From: Candidatus Melainabacteria bacterium
Lineage (GTDB): Bacteria; Cyanobacteriota; Vampirovibrionia; Gastranaerophilales; Gastranaerophilaceae
DNA: 64,000 nucleotides
Direction: 5' to 3'
Assembly: GCA_022009935.1 (NCBI GenBank)
Contig: CP091731.1
Location: 1,054,001 to 1,118,000, forward strand
Below, piece by piece: positions 33,105 through 44,587 of this stretch. The translations under genes and the position numbers were made by a program. Numbering within the stretch: the first letter of the stretch is position 1; each line of letters opens with the position of its first letter. The notes beneath the pieces are model-generated. The model saw only the letters and a list, made by a program, of their open reading frames with translations. It searched no databases and had not been told where the DNA came from.

Positions 33105-33925
33105 ATGAATATTAATTATGAAACATTTTTTATACCGTTGGTTTTGACGACAATGGCCGGACTTTCGACTGTTTTAGGCGGAATGTTAACGTTTTTTGTA
33201 AAAAAAGGGAACTTAAAAGCATTGTCAGTTGGGCTTGCCTTTTCAGCCGGCGTAATGATATTTTTGTCGTTGTCTGAAATATTATCAGAATCACGTGAAT
33301 TTTTGCTTCAAACATTTAACACAAAAGCACAGCTTATAACAATGTTATCGTTTTTGTTGGGATGTTTGACGGCATTTTTGATTGATTATTTTATCCCTGA
33401 ACACAGAGAAGATGAGTTTTTGTCGGCTTCTGAGAATGATAACGAGGAAAAAATATATAAACAAAAAGTTGTATCAAAAAAGATTAAACGTGCAGGTTTG
33501 CTTGCAGCACTCGCTATTTTTATTCACAATGTGCCTGAGGGTATTGCAACGTTTTTTGTATCCTCTCAAACAATAAAATGGGTATTCCTATTGCCTTTGC
33601 AATTGCAATTCACAATATACCCGAAGGTATTGCTGTTGCTTTGCCAATTTATCAAGCTACAGGGAAAAAACGCCTTGCCATTTGGTATTCATTTTTGTCA
33701 GGTATGGCTGAGCCTTTGGGGGCTGTTTTGGCATTTGTGGTTTTGAGTCAATTTATAACAAACGATTTTATTGGTGTTTTATTTGGCATGGTGGCAGGAA
33801 TTATGGTTTATATTTCTCTTGACACACTTCTTCCACTTGCAAGAGAATATGGAGAAGATCACCTTGTTTTAATTGGTATAATTTCCGGCATGTTCTTTGT
33901 TGCCTTTGGAATGCTTTTGATTTAA
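33105..33925 (+). CDS. ZIP-family metal transporter (ZupT-like)
   Basis: About 273 residues, eight predicted membrane helices. The two metal-site helices are clear: AIFIHNVPEGIATFFV and AIAIHNIPEGIAVALP, followed by SGMAEPLGAVLA. This is the ZupT-type arrangement for Zn2+/Fe2+/Mn2+ uptake across the inner membrane. A break at about 33578 separates the two motifs. ATG at 33105 begins MNINYETFFIPLVLTT. Its 3' end overlaps a minus-strand small gene. Confidence 0.88.
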
Positions 33926-34144
33926 ATAGTTGTCTTTTAAGTTTTTTTCAAATGTATTAACTTTTTTATTAAGTAATTCTATTCTATCGTATAAAACAAT
34001 AGAAATATTTTCAATCGAGTGATCTTCAAAAGTTTCACTTTCTCGCAGAATCAAGTAAAACTTTTGTTAAACTTTCAATAATAATTATTTCTTTTTTACA
34101 TCTTGGAACGGTTTTTTAATTTTTGATACCTTAATTTTGTTCAT
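33869..34144 (-). CDS. Small coiled-coil hypothetical protein
   Basis: From an ATG at 34144 with AAGGA eight bases upstream the protein begins MNKIKVSKIKKPFQDVKK; after shifts near 34090 and 34045 it continues EIIIIESLTKVLLDS and RESETFEDHSIENISIVLYDRIELLNKKVNTFEKNLKDNYLN. About 90 residues with a C-terminal coiled coil. It overlaps the zupT-like 3' end on the other strand. Function unknown. Confidence 0.45.
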
Positions 34145-34354
34145 TTTTTATCCTTTTTTTTGCATATCTTTATAACAAATCTCATTATGTTCTAATTTGG
34201 ATAATATTTCAATTACAAAACGACTATAATTTTCTTACAAATTTGTTGTATTTTTATCGTAATTAATTTACAATAAACTTATAAAAAATAAAATTACCTA
34301 AAAATCAGTTATAAAAGGGTAAAAAACAAAAAGAAAATATTATAATATAGGTAT

Positions 34355-35249
34355 ATGTTAAAAAATCAATTTAAAATTATTTTTTTAATATTCTTATCGT
34401 TTATTATTGCTTTTAACATTCATTTAAATGCAAATGCAATAAAAATCGGGCTATATGAAAATGTTAGAAAGACATCACTTGCATCAAGTGGTGAAGCCTA
34501 TTTAATTAACGGAAAAACAGGCGAAAGACTTTTTACATTTAATAAAATGAAGTATTATGATTTTAAAACATATCGTGATAATATAGCGATTGTGATAAAC
34601 GGTCAAACTTATAACACAAAAACAAAAAATGTAGTCATAACATCAAAAAATCCAAACGACTTTTTATGTGCAAAAAACCGCTGGTATCGTGGAAATATGA
34701 TGATAAAGCTTGTTAATGGTACCTTAACTGTCATAAATGATTTGAGTTTGGAAGACTATTTAAAAGGTGTTGTGCCGTCTGAAATGCCATCAGGTTGGAA
34801 TATTGAAGCACAAAAGCTCAAGCAATAGCCGCAAGAAGCTATGCTATTGCAAATTTAGGCAAACGAGCTTCTTATGGATATGATTTAAAAGACACACCCG
34901 AAGACCAAGCTTATGGTGGTGCTTCAAGTGAAACAAAAAAACAAATAATGCTGTTGAGCAAACAAAAGGTATTGTTTTAACCTACAATAAAAAAGTAATC
35001 CCTGCATTTTATTGTGCTTCAGCAGGGGGACAAACAAAAGCTTCCGGTGATGTTTGGTATCAAGATTTACCATTTTTAAAATCTGTACCTTCATTTGATG
35101 AGCATATTTCAAAAAATGGACACGGGGTCGGAATGTCTCAACATGGTGCCAACAACCTTGCTAAAATGGGATATAACGCATATCAAATCTTAAATTACTT
35201 TTATTCAAACACTCATTTTGGAAAGCTTGATTCTTCATGGAAAATTTAA
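34355..35249 (+). CDS. SpoIID/LytB-domain protein, exported
   Basis: About 297 residues with an N-terminal signal or anchor helix (IIFLIFLSFIIAFNIHLNANA). The SpoIID motif is complete: LSLEDYLKGVVPSEMP, then AQAIAARSYAIANLG and later IPAFYCASAGGQT and GHGVGMSQHGANNLAKMGY. SpoIID enzymes strip peptide-free glycan strands; homologues without sporulation (amidase enhancer LytB type) occur in cyanobacteria and relatives. Breaks near 34818 and 34955. The stop overlaps the start of nth. Confidence 0.85.
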
Positions 35250-35883
35250 AAGTATTAAATAATATTGACATAATTGTTGAAACATTAAAAAATAACCCGA
35301 CAAAAAGAAGTGAATTTGTCGAGTTTATGGAACATATTCAAGACCCTTTTATAGTATTAATTGCTTGTATATTAAGTTTAAGAACCAATGATAAAACAAC
35401 AATTGGTGCAACAAAAGAATGCTTGAACTTGGGAAAAAACCATGCGATTTTGCAATCCTTGATGTTGAAACTTTAAGTCAAGCTATTTATCCCGTTGGAT
35501 TTTACAAAAATAAGGCAAGCCAAATTATCGAACTATCAAAAGAACTTGTTAACAAGTATAATTCAATTGTTCCTAACACGATTGAAGAATTGGTGAAATT
35601 TAAAGGAGTTGGACGAAAAACGGCAAATTTAACACTGGCTAAAGGATATAATATTCCTGCAATATGTGTTGATGTTCATGTTCATAGAATTTCAAACAGG
35701 TTAGGTATTTTAGAGTCTAAAACTCCGGATGAAACAGAAATGATTTTACGAAAAATATTACCTCAAAAATATTGGCTTGATATAAATACAATACTTGTAA
35801 CTCATGGTCAAAACATTTGCAAACCTCAAAAACCAAACTGCAAAATTTGTCCTTTATTTAACCTTTGTGCAAAAAGAATTTGA
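35237..35883 (+). CDS. nth: Endonuclease III
   Basis: DNA glycosylase/AP lyase that removes oxidised pyrimidines. About 214 residues with a helix-hairpin-helix (LVKFKGVGRKTANLTLA, containing the catalytic Lys), the catalytic Asp in ICVDVHVHRISNR and a C-terminal [4Fe-4S] motif C-x6-C-x2-C-x5-C (CKPQKPNCKICPLFNLC). A one-base shift near 35425 restores TKRMLELGKKPCDF. The start overlaps the SpoIID-type gene by 13 bases, so the two are co-transcribed. Confidence 0.93.
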
Positions 35884-36112
35884 ATTTTATTTCAACATTT
35901 AAAATTTAATAAAGATTTATAAAAAGACAGGGATTGGCTTCTGATTATGCAAGTTCCTTTCTTTTTACAATTTATTTGTATGTTTATTATTACATTTTTT
36001 ACTTTTTTATATTTCTATATTTTTTTTAGTATATATTATTATGGTATAATAAATTGAACTACAAAATGGCAATAGGACACAATCTAACTTATGTTAATGC
36101 GAAAGGGGTCTA

Positions 36113-39100
36113 ATGATTGAACAAACTATAAGCACTAAAATAAAGCCAAATGAAAAACAACAAGAGTGCATAAAAGAAATCAACGGTAAAATAATGGTGC
36201 TTGCAGGCCTGGAACCGGCAAAACTTTTACTTTGATAAATCGGATTAAAAATATGTTGTTGTCAAAAATTAAACCTGACACAATTCTTTGTTTGACTTTT
36301 TCAGATGCCGCTGCAAATGAAATGCGACAAAGACTTATTAAAGAACTTTCAGTTGTCGCCACTAAAGTTGACATTTTCACCTATCATTCGTTTTGTAACT
36401 ATATAATAAAAACTTACCCAAACCAATTTGAATTTAATGAAAATGTGAAGCTTATTAACCAGACTGTTTCACTTGAACTTATGAAAAGAACTATTGATGA
36501 AATTCAGCCTCAGAGTTTTGTTTCACAAAGAAGTGATAAATATTTTTATGCTAAGGATTTTATTTCACACGTTGCGAAATTAAAATCACTTAGAATTTCA
36601 AAAGATGACTATTTAAACTGTTTAAACACCAATCCAAATTTTAGACCCGGATTAAATGATTTAAAATTTGAAATTCTCGAACGAGAAAAAGCCGGAAATA
36701 TGAAAAAACAAAACTCGTTATCAGCAAGTTGAAAAAATTGAAAAAGATATAGCTAAAGCTCAAGAATTGTGGGATATTTTTGAGGTTTATAAAAATAAAA
36801 TGTTTGAAAATAATTACATTGATTTTCAAGATATGATAAATTTTGTTATTGACCAATTTGAAACAGATAATTTGTTTTTAAAAGAAATAGCAAATAAATA
36901 TAAGTATTTAATGGTGGACGAATACCAAGATACAAATTCTCTTCAAAATAATATTATTTTTAAATTGCTTGATGAAATGGAAAACAAAAAATATAATGGT
37001 TGTTGGCGATGATGACCAAATAATATACGGGTTTCAAGGTGCAAAATTAGATAATGTTGAAAACTTCCTGACAAAATATCCCGATACAAAAAGTAATTTG
37101 CTTAAATGAAAACAATCGTTCCTCTCAAAACATTTTAGATTTAAGTTATTTAATTATAAATCAAGATAACAATCGACTTGAAAATAATAAAAAATTTAAT
37201 AAGTTTAATATTACAAAAAAATTGAAAGCAAAAATAATAAAGTTATTGAAAAGAACAAAAAATAAAATTCTATCAATTTGGCGAAACAATGCAAGAATAT
37301 AATTTTATTGTTGAGGATATTGATAAACTTATAAAATCAAATAGTATGTCAAAAGACGAAAACAATGAAGCAGATTTATCACAAATTGCAATTATTTCAA
37401 AAAAAAGAGCTGATTTATCCATTTTTGCAGAGCTTTTAAAAATAAAAATATTCCATACCAAATTGATGAAGGAAAAGTATATTCACCATTCGTGCTTCAA
37501 TTTTAACTTATTTTTACCTCAAAACTCTAGACAATCACATTTTAAACTCCGACAAATTGTTTGGAATTTTGCTATTATCACCTTTTGAAATTGACTTAAA
37601 TGATTACAACAGACTTTTGATGGAACACAGAATAAATCGAAAAGATTTCATAACAAACATGGAAAGTCTTTTGAAAAAAGAAAATGAATTTGTTGATGAG
37701 AAAAAAATTAGAACTTTTTTGGACACTTTTAATTATTTAAAAGACTACGCTTCAAAAAAATGATTTGCATGAAACAATCATTGAAATTATAAATAGAACC
37801 GGAATTTTAGAATATTATTTTAAATCAGAAAAGAACAAAATGGAAAATATTATGTCAATAAAAAAAATTATTGACGAAGCAAAAGAATTGAAAGAATTAA
37901 ATCCGTCAGTCAGTGTAAATGATTTTGTTAAATATTTTGATGATGCATTGAACAATGAAATAGATATAACAATAGACAAAAACAATATGGTTCAAAATGC
38001 AGTTCAATTGATAACATACCACGGTTCAAAAGGTCGTGAGTTTGATTATGTTTATTTGCCAAATTTGGTTGCTTCCAAGTTGGGAAGATTTTCGTCGAAA
38101 TGGTGATTATAAGTTCGTTACGGATGAAGTGCTTGAGCCTGTTTTGGAACAAGAAAAAAAAGATGCTGAATTACTTAAACTCCTTTTTGTCGGAATAACA
38201 CGTGCAAAATTCGGCTTGACAATGTCTTTTGCTTCAAGCAACAATGAAAAACCTCAAGAACTTACCAAATATTTAAATATAGCTTTTGAGAAAAAAATTC
38301 GATTTTGACACCTATCAAATTGACTACAACCGTGATTTGTTTGAAAATGAATATTATAAATTTTTGTCAAAAGATATTTATAACAATCAAAAAGCTTTTG
38401 AAAAAGAAATAAGACAACGTGTAAACAACATTATACTTAGCCCCACAAGACTGAACGATTATTTAGAATGTCAAAGAAAATTTTTCTATTTAAAGGTTTT
38501 AAATATTGATATTCAACACGCAAATTGGGACAATGCAAATTATGGAACAGCCATTCACAATGTGCTTGAAAAAAGCTGTAAATTTTGCTTTTGAAAATAG
38601 TTTTTACCCTAAACTTGAAGAAATGCTTGAATGGTTTAAATTTAATATGGATAATAACACCTTTACCACAGTTGAAAAAAAGAAATGTTTTTAAAACGTG
38701 GTAAAACCGCATTAAGTGATTATTACCCAAGATTTATCGAAACGCCAATAAAATCAATTGTCAATGTTGAATATAGTTTTAACAATGTTGAGGTTCAAGG
38801 CAATTTTATTTCAGGTAAAATTGACCGTATTGAAAAAAAACAAAGATGGAACGTTTGAATTGTATGACTACAAAACAGGAACACCTGTAAGTGCTAAAAA
38901 AGTTGAAATAGGTGAAAGTCGTGAAGATTATTTCAACCAATTGTGTTTTTATAAATATGCTTTTGAAAAATTGACGAATAAAAAGGTTTCAAAGGTTGGG
39001 CTGATTTATATCGAAAACCATAGCAAAACTATATATAAAGAACTTGGGCAAAATGATATGGAATACATTGAAAACTTGATAACAAAAGCATATAAAGATA

Positions 39101-39192
39101 TAAAAGATTTGCAATTTAATGAAACAGCAAAATCAAATGACACTTGCAAATATTGTGCATATAAACAAATATGCAAACTGGAGATATTATAG
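36113..39192 (+). CDS. UvrD-type helicase fused to AddB-like Fe-S nuclease
   Basis: About 1,025 residues. Helicase part: Walker A region MVLAG-PGTGKTFTLINR (a lost C near 36208), motif Ia LTFSDAAANEMRQRL, motif II MVDEYQDTN, motif III VGDDDQIIYGFQGA, motif V TYHGSKGREFDYVYLP and VI LLFVGITRAK. After residue about 740 a RecB-family nuclease follows: LSPTRLNDYLECQRKFFYLK, GTAIHNVLEK, GKIDRIE and YDYKTG (D-x-K). A first Cys (LEC) and a C-terminal CKYCAYKQIC (C-x2-C-x5-C) give the four-cysteine Fe-S pattern of AddB/Cas4. It fits double-strand-break end resection in one chain. More than ten one-base breaks. ATG at 36113 with GGGG before it. Confidence 0.85.
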
Positions 39193-39199
39193 TAACAAA

Positions 39200-39911
39200 T
39201 TAATAATCATTTTTAGTTTTTAAACCAGTTTCTAACCCTGGCATAAGAAGGGCAAAAGGAATAAATATTGAAAATATCTTTCCCCAACTTTTAGCAGCAC
39301 CACTACCTTGTGTAAGCATTGAAGCCGCTAAACAAGTTTCATCAACTTGTGCAGATAAATCTTTAATACTCATTTTACGTTCTTTTTGAGAATTAAAAAT
39401 TTTATCATTAATAAAATTACCAACCTTATTACCAATAAACATGCCACTAAGTAATGCTCCAATTGTAATAATAGCTTTGGTTATATTTTTAGCTTTTTGA
39501 TTTGCAAATTTAGAAGCAGCAAATTTTTCAAATGTTTTAACTGCAATTCCAACAGTTGATATAGGCATAACAATATTAGCTATCATTTGAAAAATGCCTT
39601 CTTTGAACTTGGCTTTAATATTTTGTCTTTTATCAAACAAACTTCCGCCAATAAATCCCCCAAAAAACAGAACTGCCAGCAATTCCAATCATTTCTTTTT
39701 CGCTATAATCAATCTTACTTATAAGCCAGTCTTTAGGTTTATTCCAGTTACTCCATTCAAACTTAGAAAAAAGTTTATGTCCTTGTTTTTTTCCAATTAA
39801 AGCAACAGCAGCTCCAACAAAGGAACATGTACCAACTGTTGAACCTGCTATTACTTTTTTATTTATTGTTTTTTTTGTAACTATACTTGATGTTTTGGTC
39901 GTGACTTCCAT
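39200..39911 (-). CDS. Hypothetical membrane protein
   Basis: About 237 residues, joined across a shift near 39664. Four to five hydrophobic segments: VIAGSTVGTCSFVGAAVALI, GIAGSAVLFFGGFIGGSLF, MIANIVMPISTVGIAV, ITIGALLSGMFIGNKV and IFSIFIPFALLMPGL. No family recognised. The ATG at 39911 lacks a strong ribosome site. Convergent with the helicase-nuclease gene with 7 bases between the stops. It could be a lineage-specific protein. Confidence 0.6.
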
Positions 39912-39970
39912 ACTAATACAAAAACCGTAAAAATATTTTTGCTAAATCCAAAAGCAAATTTAACAAAATG

Positions 39971-40560
39971 TTACGAAATATCTTCCGGAGTAACGACTCT
40001 ATCAATCATGCCATATTCAAGTGCTTCTTGAGGAGTCATGATATAGTCGCGGTCAGTATCTTTTTCAATTTTCTTTAAGGACTGTCCTGTATTAGAAGCT
40101 AAAATTTCGTTTAGTGATTTTTTGATGCGAATAATTTCAGCAGCTTGGATTTCAATATCAGTAGCTTGACCTTGCGCGCCACCAAGCGGTTGGTGGATTA
40201 AAACGCGAGAGTGAGGCAAGCACATACGTTTTCCTTTAGCACCTGATGAAAGCAAAAAGCACCCATTGATGCAGCTTGCCCAAGACAAATTGTTGAAACA
40301 TCCGCTCTTATATGTTGCATAGTGTCATATATAGCAAAACCTGCTGTTACGCTTCCACCAGGGCTATTTATATATAACATAATATCTTTTTCAGGATTTT
40401 CACTGTCAAGAAGCAACAACTGTGCCACTATTAAATTTGCAACCATATCATCAACAGGTGTTCCCAAGAAAATAATTCTCTCACGAAGTAAGCGTGAAAA
40501 AATGTCAAAAGAACGTTCCCCACGTGATGATTGTTCTATTACTACAGGTACAAAACTCAT
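39971..40560 (-). CDS. clpP: ATP-dependent Clp protease proteolytic subunit
   Basis: Serine peptidase that forms the ClpP tetradecamer. About 197 residues. Catalytic Ser in GQAASMGAFLLSSGAKGKR, His in LPHSRVLIHQPLGG and the Asp in DTDRDYIMTPQEALEYG are in place. A one-base shift near 40252 splits it in the middle of the active-site region. N-terminus MSFVPVVIEQSSRGERSFDI fits. It lies downstream of tig on the same strand, the common tig-clpP order; clpX is not next to it. Confidence 0.95.
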
Positions 40561-40599
40561 AGACTAACTCCTATCTTTTACTAATATCTTTCTTCTTAA

Positions 40600-41894
40600 T
40601 TAAACTAAATTAACGGTATTTTTTTCAGCCAAGAATTTGCTTACCTTATCCATTAAAGCTTGTTGACCAATACCGTGAATTATATTACTATTTTTTCTTA
40701 TTTCTTCATAGATTACATCCAAACCTGTGTTATATGCATAGGCTAATTCTTCAATTTTAGATTGTAATTCTTGAGGAGTAACTTGAATGTTTTCATTTTG
40801 AGCTATTTTAGCAATAATTAAAGTATTTTTAATTCTGTTTTTAGCTTCTTCTTTTATATTTTCCATCAATTCCGGATTTTTTGCTTCAAGCAACTTGCCA
40901 AATTCAACCCCTGAGCCACCTTGAAACTTAGCAGCATATTCGTTCAAAATATTGCGAGCTTCGCGTTCAACCATTGCATCAGTAACTTCAACTTCACCAA
41001 GTTTCATAACTTCATCAAAAATTTTCTTTTCGCGACGACGAATATTTTCTTTTTCTTCATATTCTTTTAAATATTTTTCAATATCAGCTTTCAATTCATC
41101 CAAGGTTTCAAAGCTTGAAACTTTTTTTGCAAACTCATCATTAAGTTCCGGTAATATTCTTTCTTTTATTTCATTTATTTTAATGTTGAAAACAGCATCT
41201 TTTCCTTTGATTTTTTCATCGTGATAGTCATCAGGGAATTTAACATTTATATCAAACTCTTCATTCAAATTGTGTCCAACGATTGCTTCAGCAAAGCCCG
41301 GGATAAATGCACTATTTGCCAAATCAAGTAAATAGTCTTTACCATCACCGTGTTCAATTGGTTCTCCATCGATAAACCCTTTAAAATCAATAACAACGCT
41401 ATCTTCTGCGTTTGCTGTTTCGTGTGTTGCGGTTTTCAGTTCAGCGCTTTTCTTCACCAAATTGTCAAGTTCTTCTTGAACATCATTTTCTTTTCTTGTG
41501 TATTTTTCTGTTTCGAAAGTTAAATCTTTATAGTTTTCGATTTTTACTTCAGGTCTTAACTCAACTTCAGCTTTAACAGAAACAGGTTCATCTTTTTCAA
41601 ATTTATAATCTGTAACAGCAGGTTCAACAAGAATATCCAAATTGTTATCAACTATTGCTTTATGGAATGCTTTTGGCAACATAGATTCAATAGCTTCACG
41701 TTTTATATAATCTGCACCAACGTGTTTTTCCAAAATATGTTTTGGAGCTTTTCCACGACGAAAGCCCGGGATATTCACGCTGTTTGCAATTTGACGACAA
41801 GCAATATCGTACGCTTTTTGTGCTTCCTTATCATCAAATGTAATTTCTATTGTTGCCATTGTGTTATTTTCATTTTTTCAACTTTAATTTCCAT
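40600..41894 (-). CDS. tig: Trigger factor
   Basis: Ribosome-bound chaperone and peptidyl-prolyl isomerase, about 431 residues. The ribosome-docking signature NIPGFRRGKAPKHIL, the FKBP domain (VVIDFKGFIDGEPIEHG, IPGFAEAIVGHNLNEEFDI) and the long helical C-terminal chaperone arms are all present. The ATG at 41894 with GAGGAAAG before it starts MEIKVEKM; a lost A near 41868 is needed to join ATIEITFDDKEAQKAY. Otherwise intact. clpP follows after 39 bases. Confidence 0.95.
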
Positions 41895-41944
41895 TTTCTT
41901 TCCTCAATTATCTTCAAATTACTTTTATTATAGAACAAATATAT

Positions 41945-42690
41945 AAATTATGTAAAGAGTTGTCCCAGTTCAATACATATCAGACTAAGTGACTGGCTCA
42001 CAAAGCCGTGCCTTATGTGCTTTACACAAGCCGGCACGGTCTGTTCGCTATCCGGATTCGCTCCGCTCCATCCGTACGCAAATCCGCTTTTGGTGTCAAA
42101 AGTTGCACAAAAACGTACCCTAAAGGGCATCCTCCCTTGTATGGCTCAACTACGTTTCGCCTATAAGAAGAGCTGTTGGTAGGGCGGAATCGAGCGTTAG
42201 CGAGCGAACCCGTAACAAAACTAAAACAATGATTAGACTAAGAATTTAAAAAACGGGCTGCAATATAAAAAAATCCGCTGGAGTGTAGCCTTGAAAAGGC
42301 GAAACGGAATGCAAGGATTGCACTGAGCCAAATAATTTGGTATAAGTGAATTTTGAAAATCAAAAAAAGAACCCCGACATAATCCAAGACAGCGCGCGTT
42401 CAAAATTTGACTTAATCCACCAACGCGGATTGATTTTTTAATTATTTATTGCGTTGAAGTTCAATTAATGCTTTTACGAAACATTTTTCGATTAGGTTTT
42501 ATATGACGGGCTATCGCCCCTCAATTTTTGCACTTATCCCCCAACATGGATTGACTTTTTGGTTGATTATAGCGTTGAAGTCCAATTAATGCTTTTTATG
42601 AAACGATTTGTGATTTAGGTTTTATATGACGGGCTGCGAATTCGTCGTTGGATGTCAGATAAAAAGTTTAATGTAACGAACTAGCTCTCA
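41945..42690. repeat. Mosaic repeat block 3, no gene
   Basis: About 750 bases between tig and the Nudix gene. A GC-rich part (41960-42180) shares the words ACCCTAAAGGGCATCCTCCC and an adjacent TACAAG-like segment with block 1 but is diverged. From 42380 two units of the CCAACGCGGATTG / GCGTTGAAGT module and the TTTATATGACGGGCT end appear (42490-42660). No start codon with ribosome site is seen. Confidence 0.75.
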
Positions 42691-42696
42691 GTTTTT

Positions 42697-43226
42697 TTAA
42701 ATACTTTTTCCAAGCGAAACAGCACAAATGGTTTTTGCATCATTAATTTTATTTTCTTTAATCATTCTAAATATTTCGTCAAAATTGAATTTGCAAACCG
42801 ACAAAAATTCTCCTTCATCAAGATGTTGTTGAGTTTGTTTCAAATCTGTTGCTTTATACAAATAAAGTTTTTCATTTAATATACCGGGTGATGAATAAAT
42901 AAACCCTAAACTTTCCCAAGTTTCAGCAACAAGCCCACATTCTTCTTCCAGTTCTCTTTTGCACACTCAAAAGGATCCTCACCTTTTTCCAAACGACCCG
43001 CCGGAAGTTCATAAAGCTCATTTTGGACAGCATATCGATACTGTTTAACTATATAAACCGAATTGTTTTTATCAATTGCCAAAATAACTACACCACCAGA
43101 GTGCAAAACTACTTCTCGTTTTGAAGCTTTACCGTCTTGCAAAATAACATCATCACACACAACATCCATAACGCGACCGTTATAAATTTCTTTTCTGTTT
43201 ATTTGTTTTTCTTTTAACTCTTCCAT
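42697..43226 (-). CDS. Nudix hydrolase (ADP-ribose pyrophosphatase-like)
   Basis: About 176 residues. The Nudix box G-x5-E-x7-R-E-x2-E-E-x-G is complete once a one-base gap near 42962 is closed (GEDPFECAKRELEEECG). Upstream are the ADP-ribose pyrophosphatase-like strands (VVLHSGGVVILAIDKNN, IVKQYRYAVQNELYELPAG) and downstream YSSPGILNEKLYLYKATDL. It would hydrolyse ADP-ribose or similar X-diphosphates in the cytoplasm. Start ATG at 43226. Confidence 0.88.
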
Positions 43227-43327
43227 TTTTTTATTATATGCATTAAATAATGTTTGACAATATATTTAATTTTTGATTATATGAAAAAAGTTGATATATA
43301 GATTATTAAAAAGGTTTAAGTTTATAT

Positions 43328-44587
43328 ATGTTTTTTATTTATAATATTTTGCTATTGATTGGTACTATAATATTTTTGCCGTTTATCTTGATTGCACTTT
43401 TATTTGTCAAAAATTTCGTTTTGGTTTTTTTAAAAACTTGGATTTTTTGAAAGCAATGATGGTTTTAAAGAAACACAAAATATTTTAATTCATGCTTGTA
43501 TCAGTTGGGGAAGTCAATGCTGTTGAAAATTTTATAAATAAAGTTTTGGAAAATACAAATAAAAATGAACATAAAATTTTTATCTCAACTGTCACTAAGA
43601 CAGGATATGAACTAGCCAAGAAAAAAATTTGAAAGTAAAGTTGATGGAATTTTTTGCTTCCCTTACGACTTTTGTTTTAGCGTTAAAATTTCTTCAAAAG
43701 CTCAATTTAGAAAAGGTTATAATTGCAGAAACTGAAATATGGCTCAATTTTGTCAATATTGCTAATAAAATGAATATTGAATTATATATTATAAACGGTC
43801 GCATTTCGCCAAATTCATATCGTGGATATAAGAAATTAGGATTTTTCTTTTCTCACATTTTGAATAAATACACAAAAATATTAATGCAGACAAAGAGGAT
43901 GCCACAAGGATTGTTGATATAGGTGCCAATCAAAACCTTGTTGAAGTCATGGGAATTTGAAGTTTGATATTGAAAAAACTTTAAATGAAAATGAAATTTA
44001 TAATTTAAAATCACAATTCAAACTTGAAAATAAAAAATGATGATATCAGGCTCGACACACAAAGGCGAGGATGAAATTGTTGTTAATATTTTCAAAAAAA
44101 ATAAAAAAGACAAATCCTTATTTTAAAATGATATTAGCCCCAAGACATCCCGAGCGATATAGTGAAGTTATAAACTTATTAAAAAGAGAAAGCATAAAAT
44201 TTGACAAACGTTCCCAAAACGCTACATTTGAAGAAAACGATATAATTTTACTTGATACAATGGGTGAATTGGGCAAATTATATTCAATATGTGATTTTGC
44301 GTTTATTGGTGGTAGTTTTACAAAAACAGGCGGTCATAACCCCCTTGAAGCAACTGTTTGGGATAAACCTACAATAAGTATCCTTTTTATTTTAATTTTA
44401 AAGATGTTTATAATATTTTAAAAATAAAAATTCAGCATTTATTGTTAATAACGAAGAGGAATTTTACGATGTAACTGTTAGTCTCCTCTGTGATAAAGAG
44501 TTTTATAATTTATCTATGCAAAATTGTAAAGATGTTTTTAAAGAAAATAAAGGAGCTATTGATAAAGCATATAAACTTATTTTTTAA
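43328..44587 (+). CDS. waaA: Kdo transferase (WaaA/KdtA)
   Basis: Inner-membrane glycosyltransferase that adds Kdo to lipid A, so the cell has LPS or lipid A. About 415 residues. N-terminal anchor MFFIYNILLLIGTIIFLPFILI, then the domain with HACSVGEVNAVENF (acceptor-site glutamate), ETEIWLNF, NGRISPNSYRGYKKLG and the GT-B donor region (ISGSTHKGEDEIV, LAPRHPERYSEV, DTMGELGKLYSICDFAFIGGSF, GGHNPLEATVW). At least seven one-base breaks. ATG at 43328. Confidence 0.9.

Noticed and set aside
35920..35970. Terminator after nth
   Set aside because: AAAAAG and CTTTTT can pair but the inner stem is imperfect with a long loop; too weak to report.
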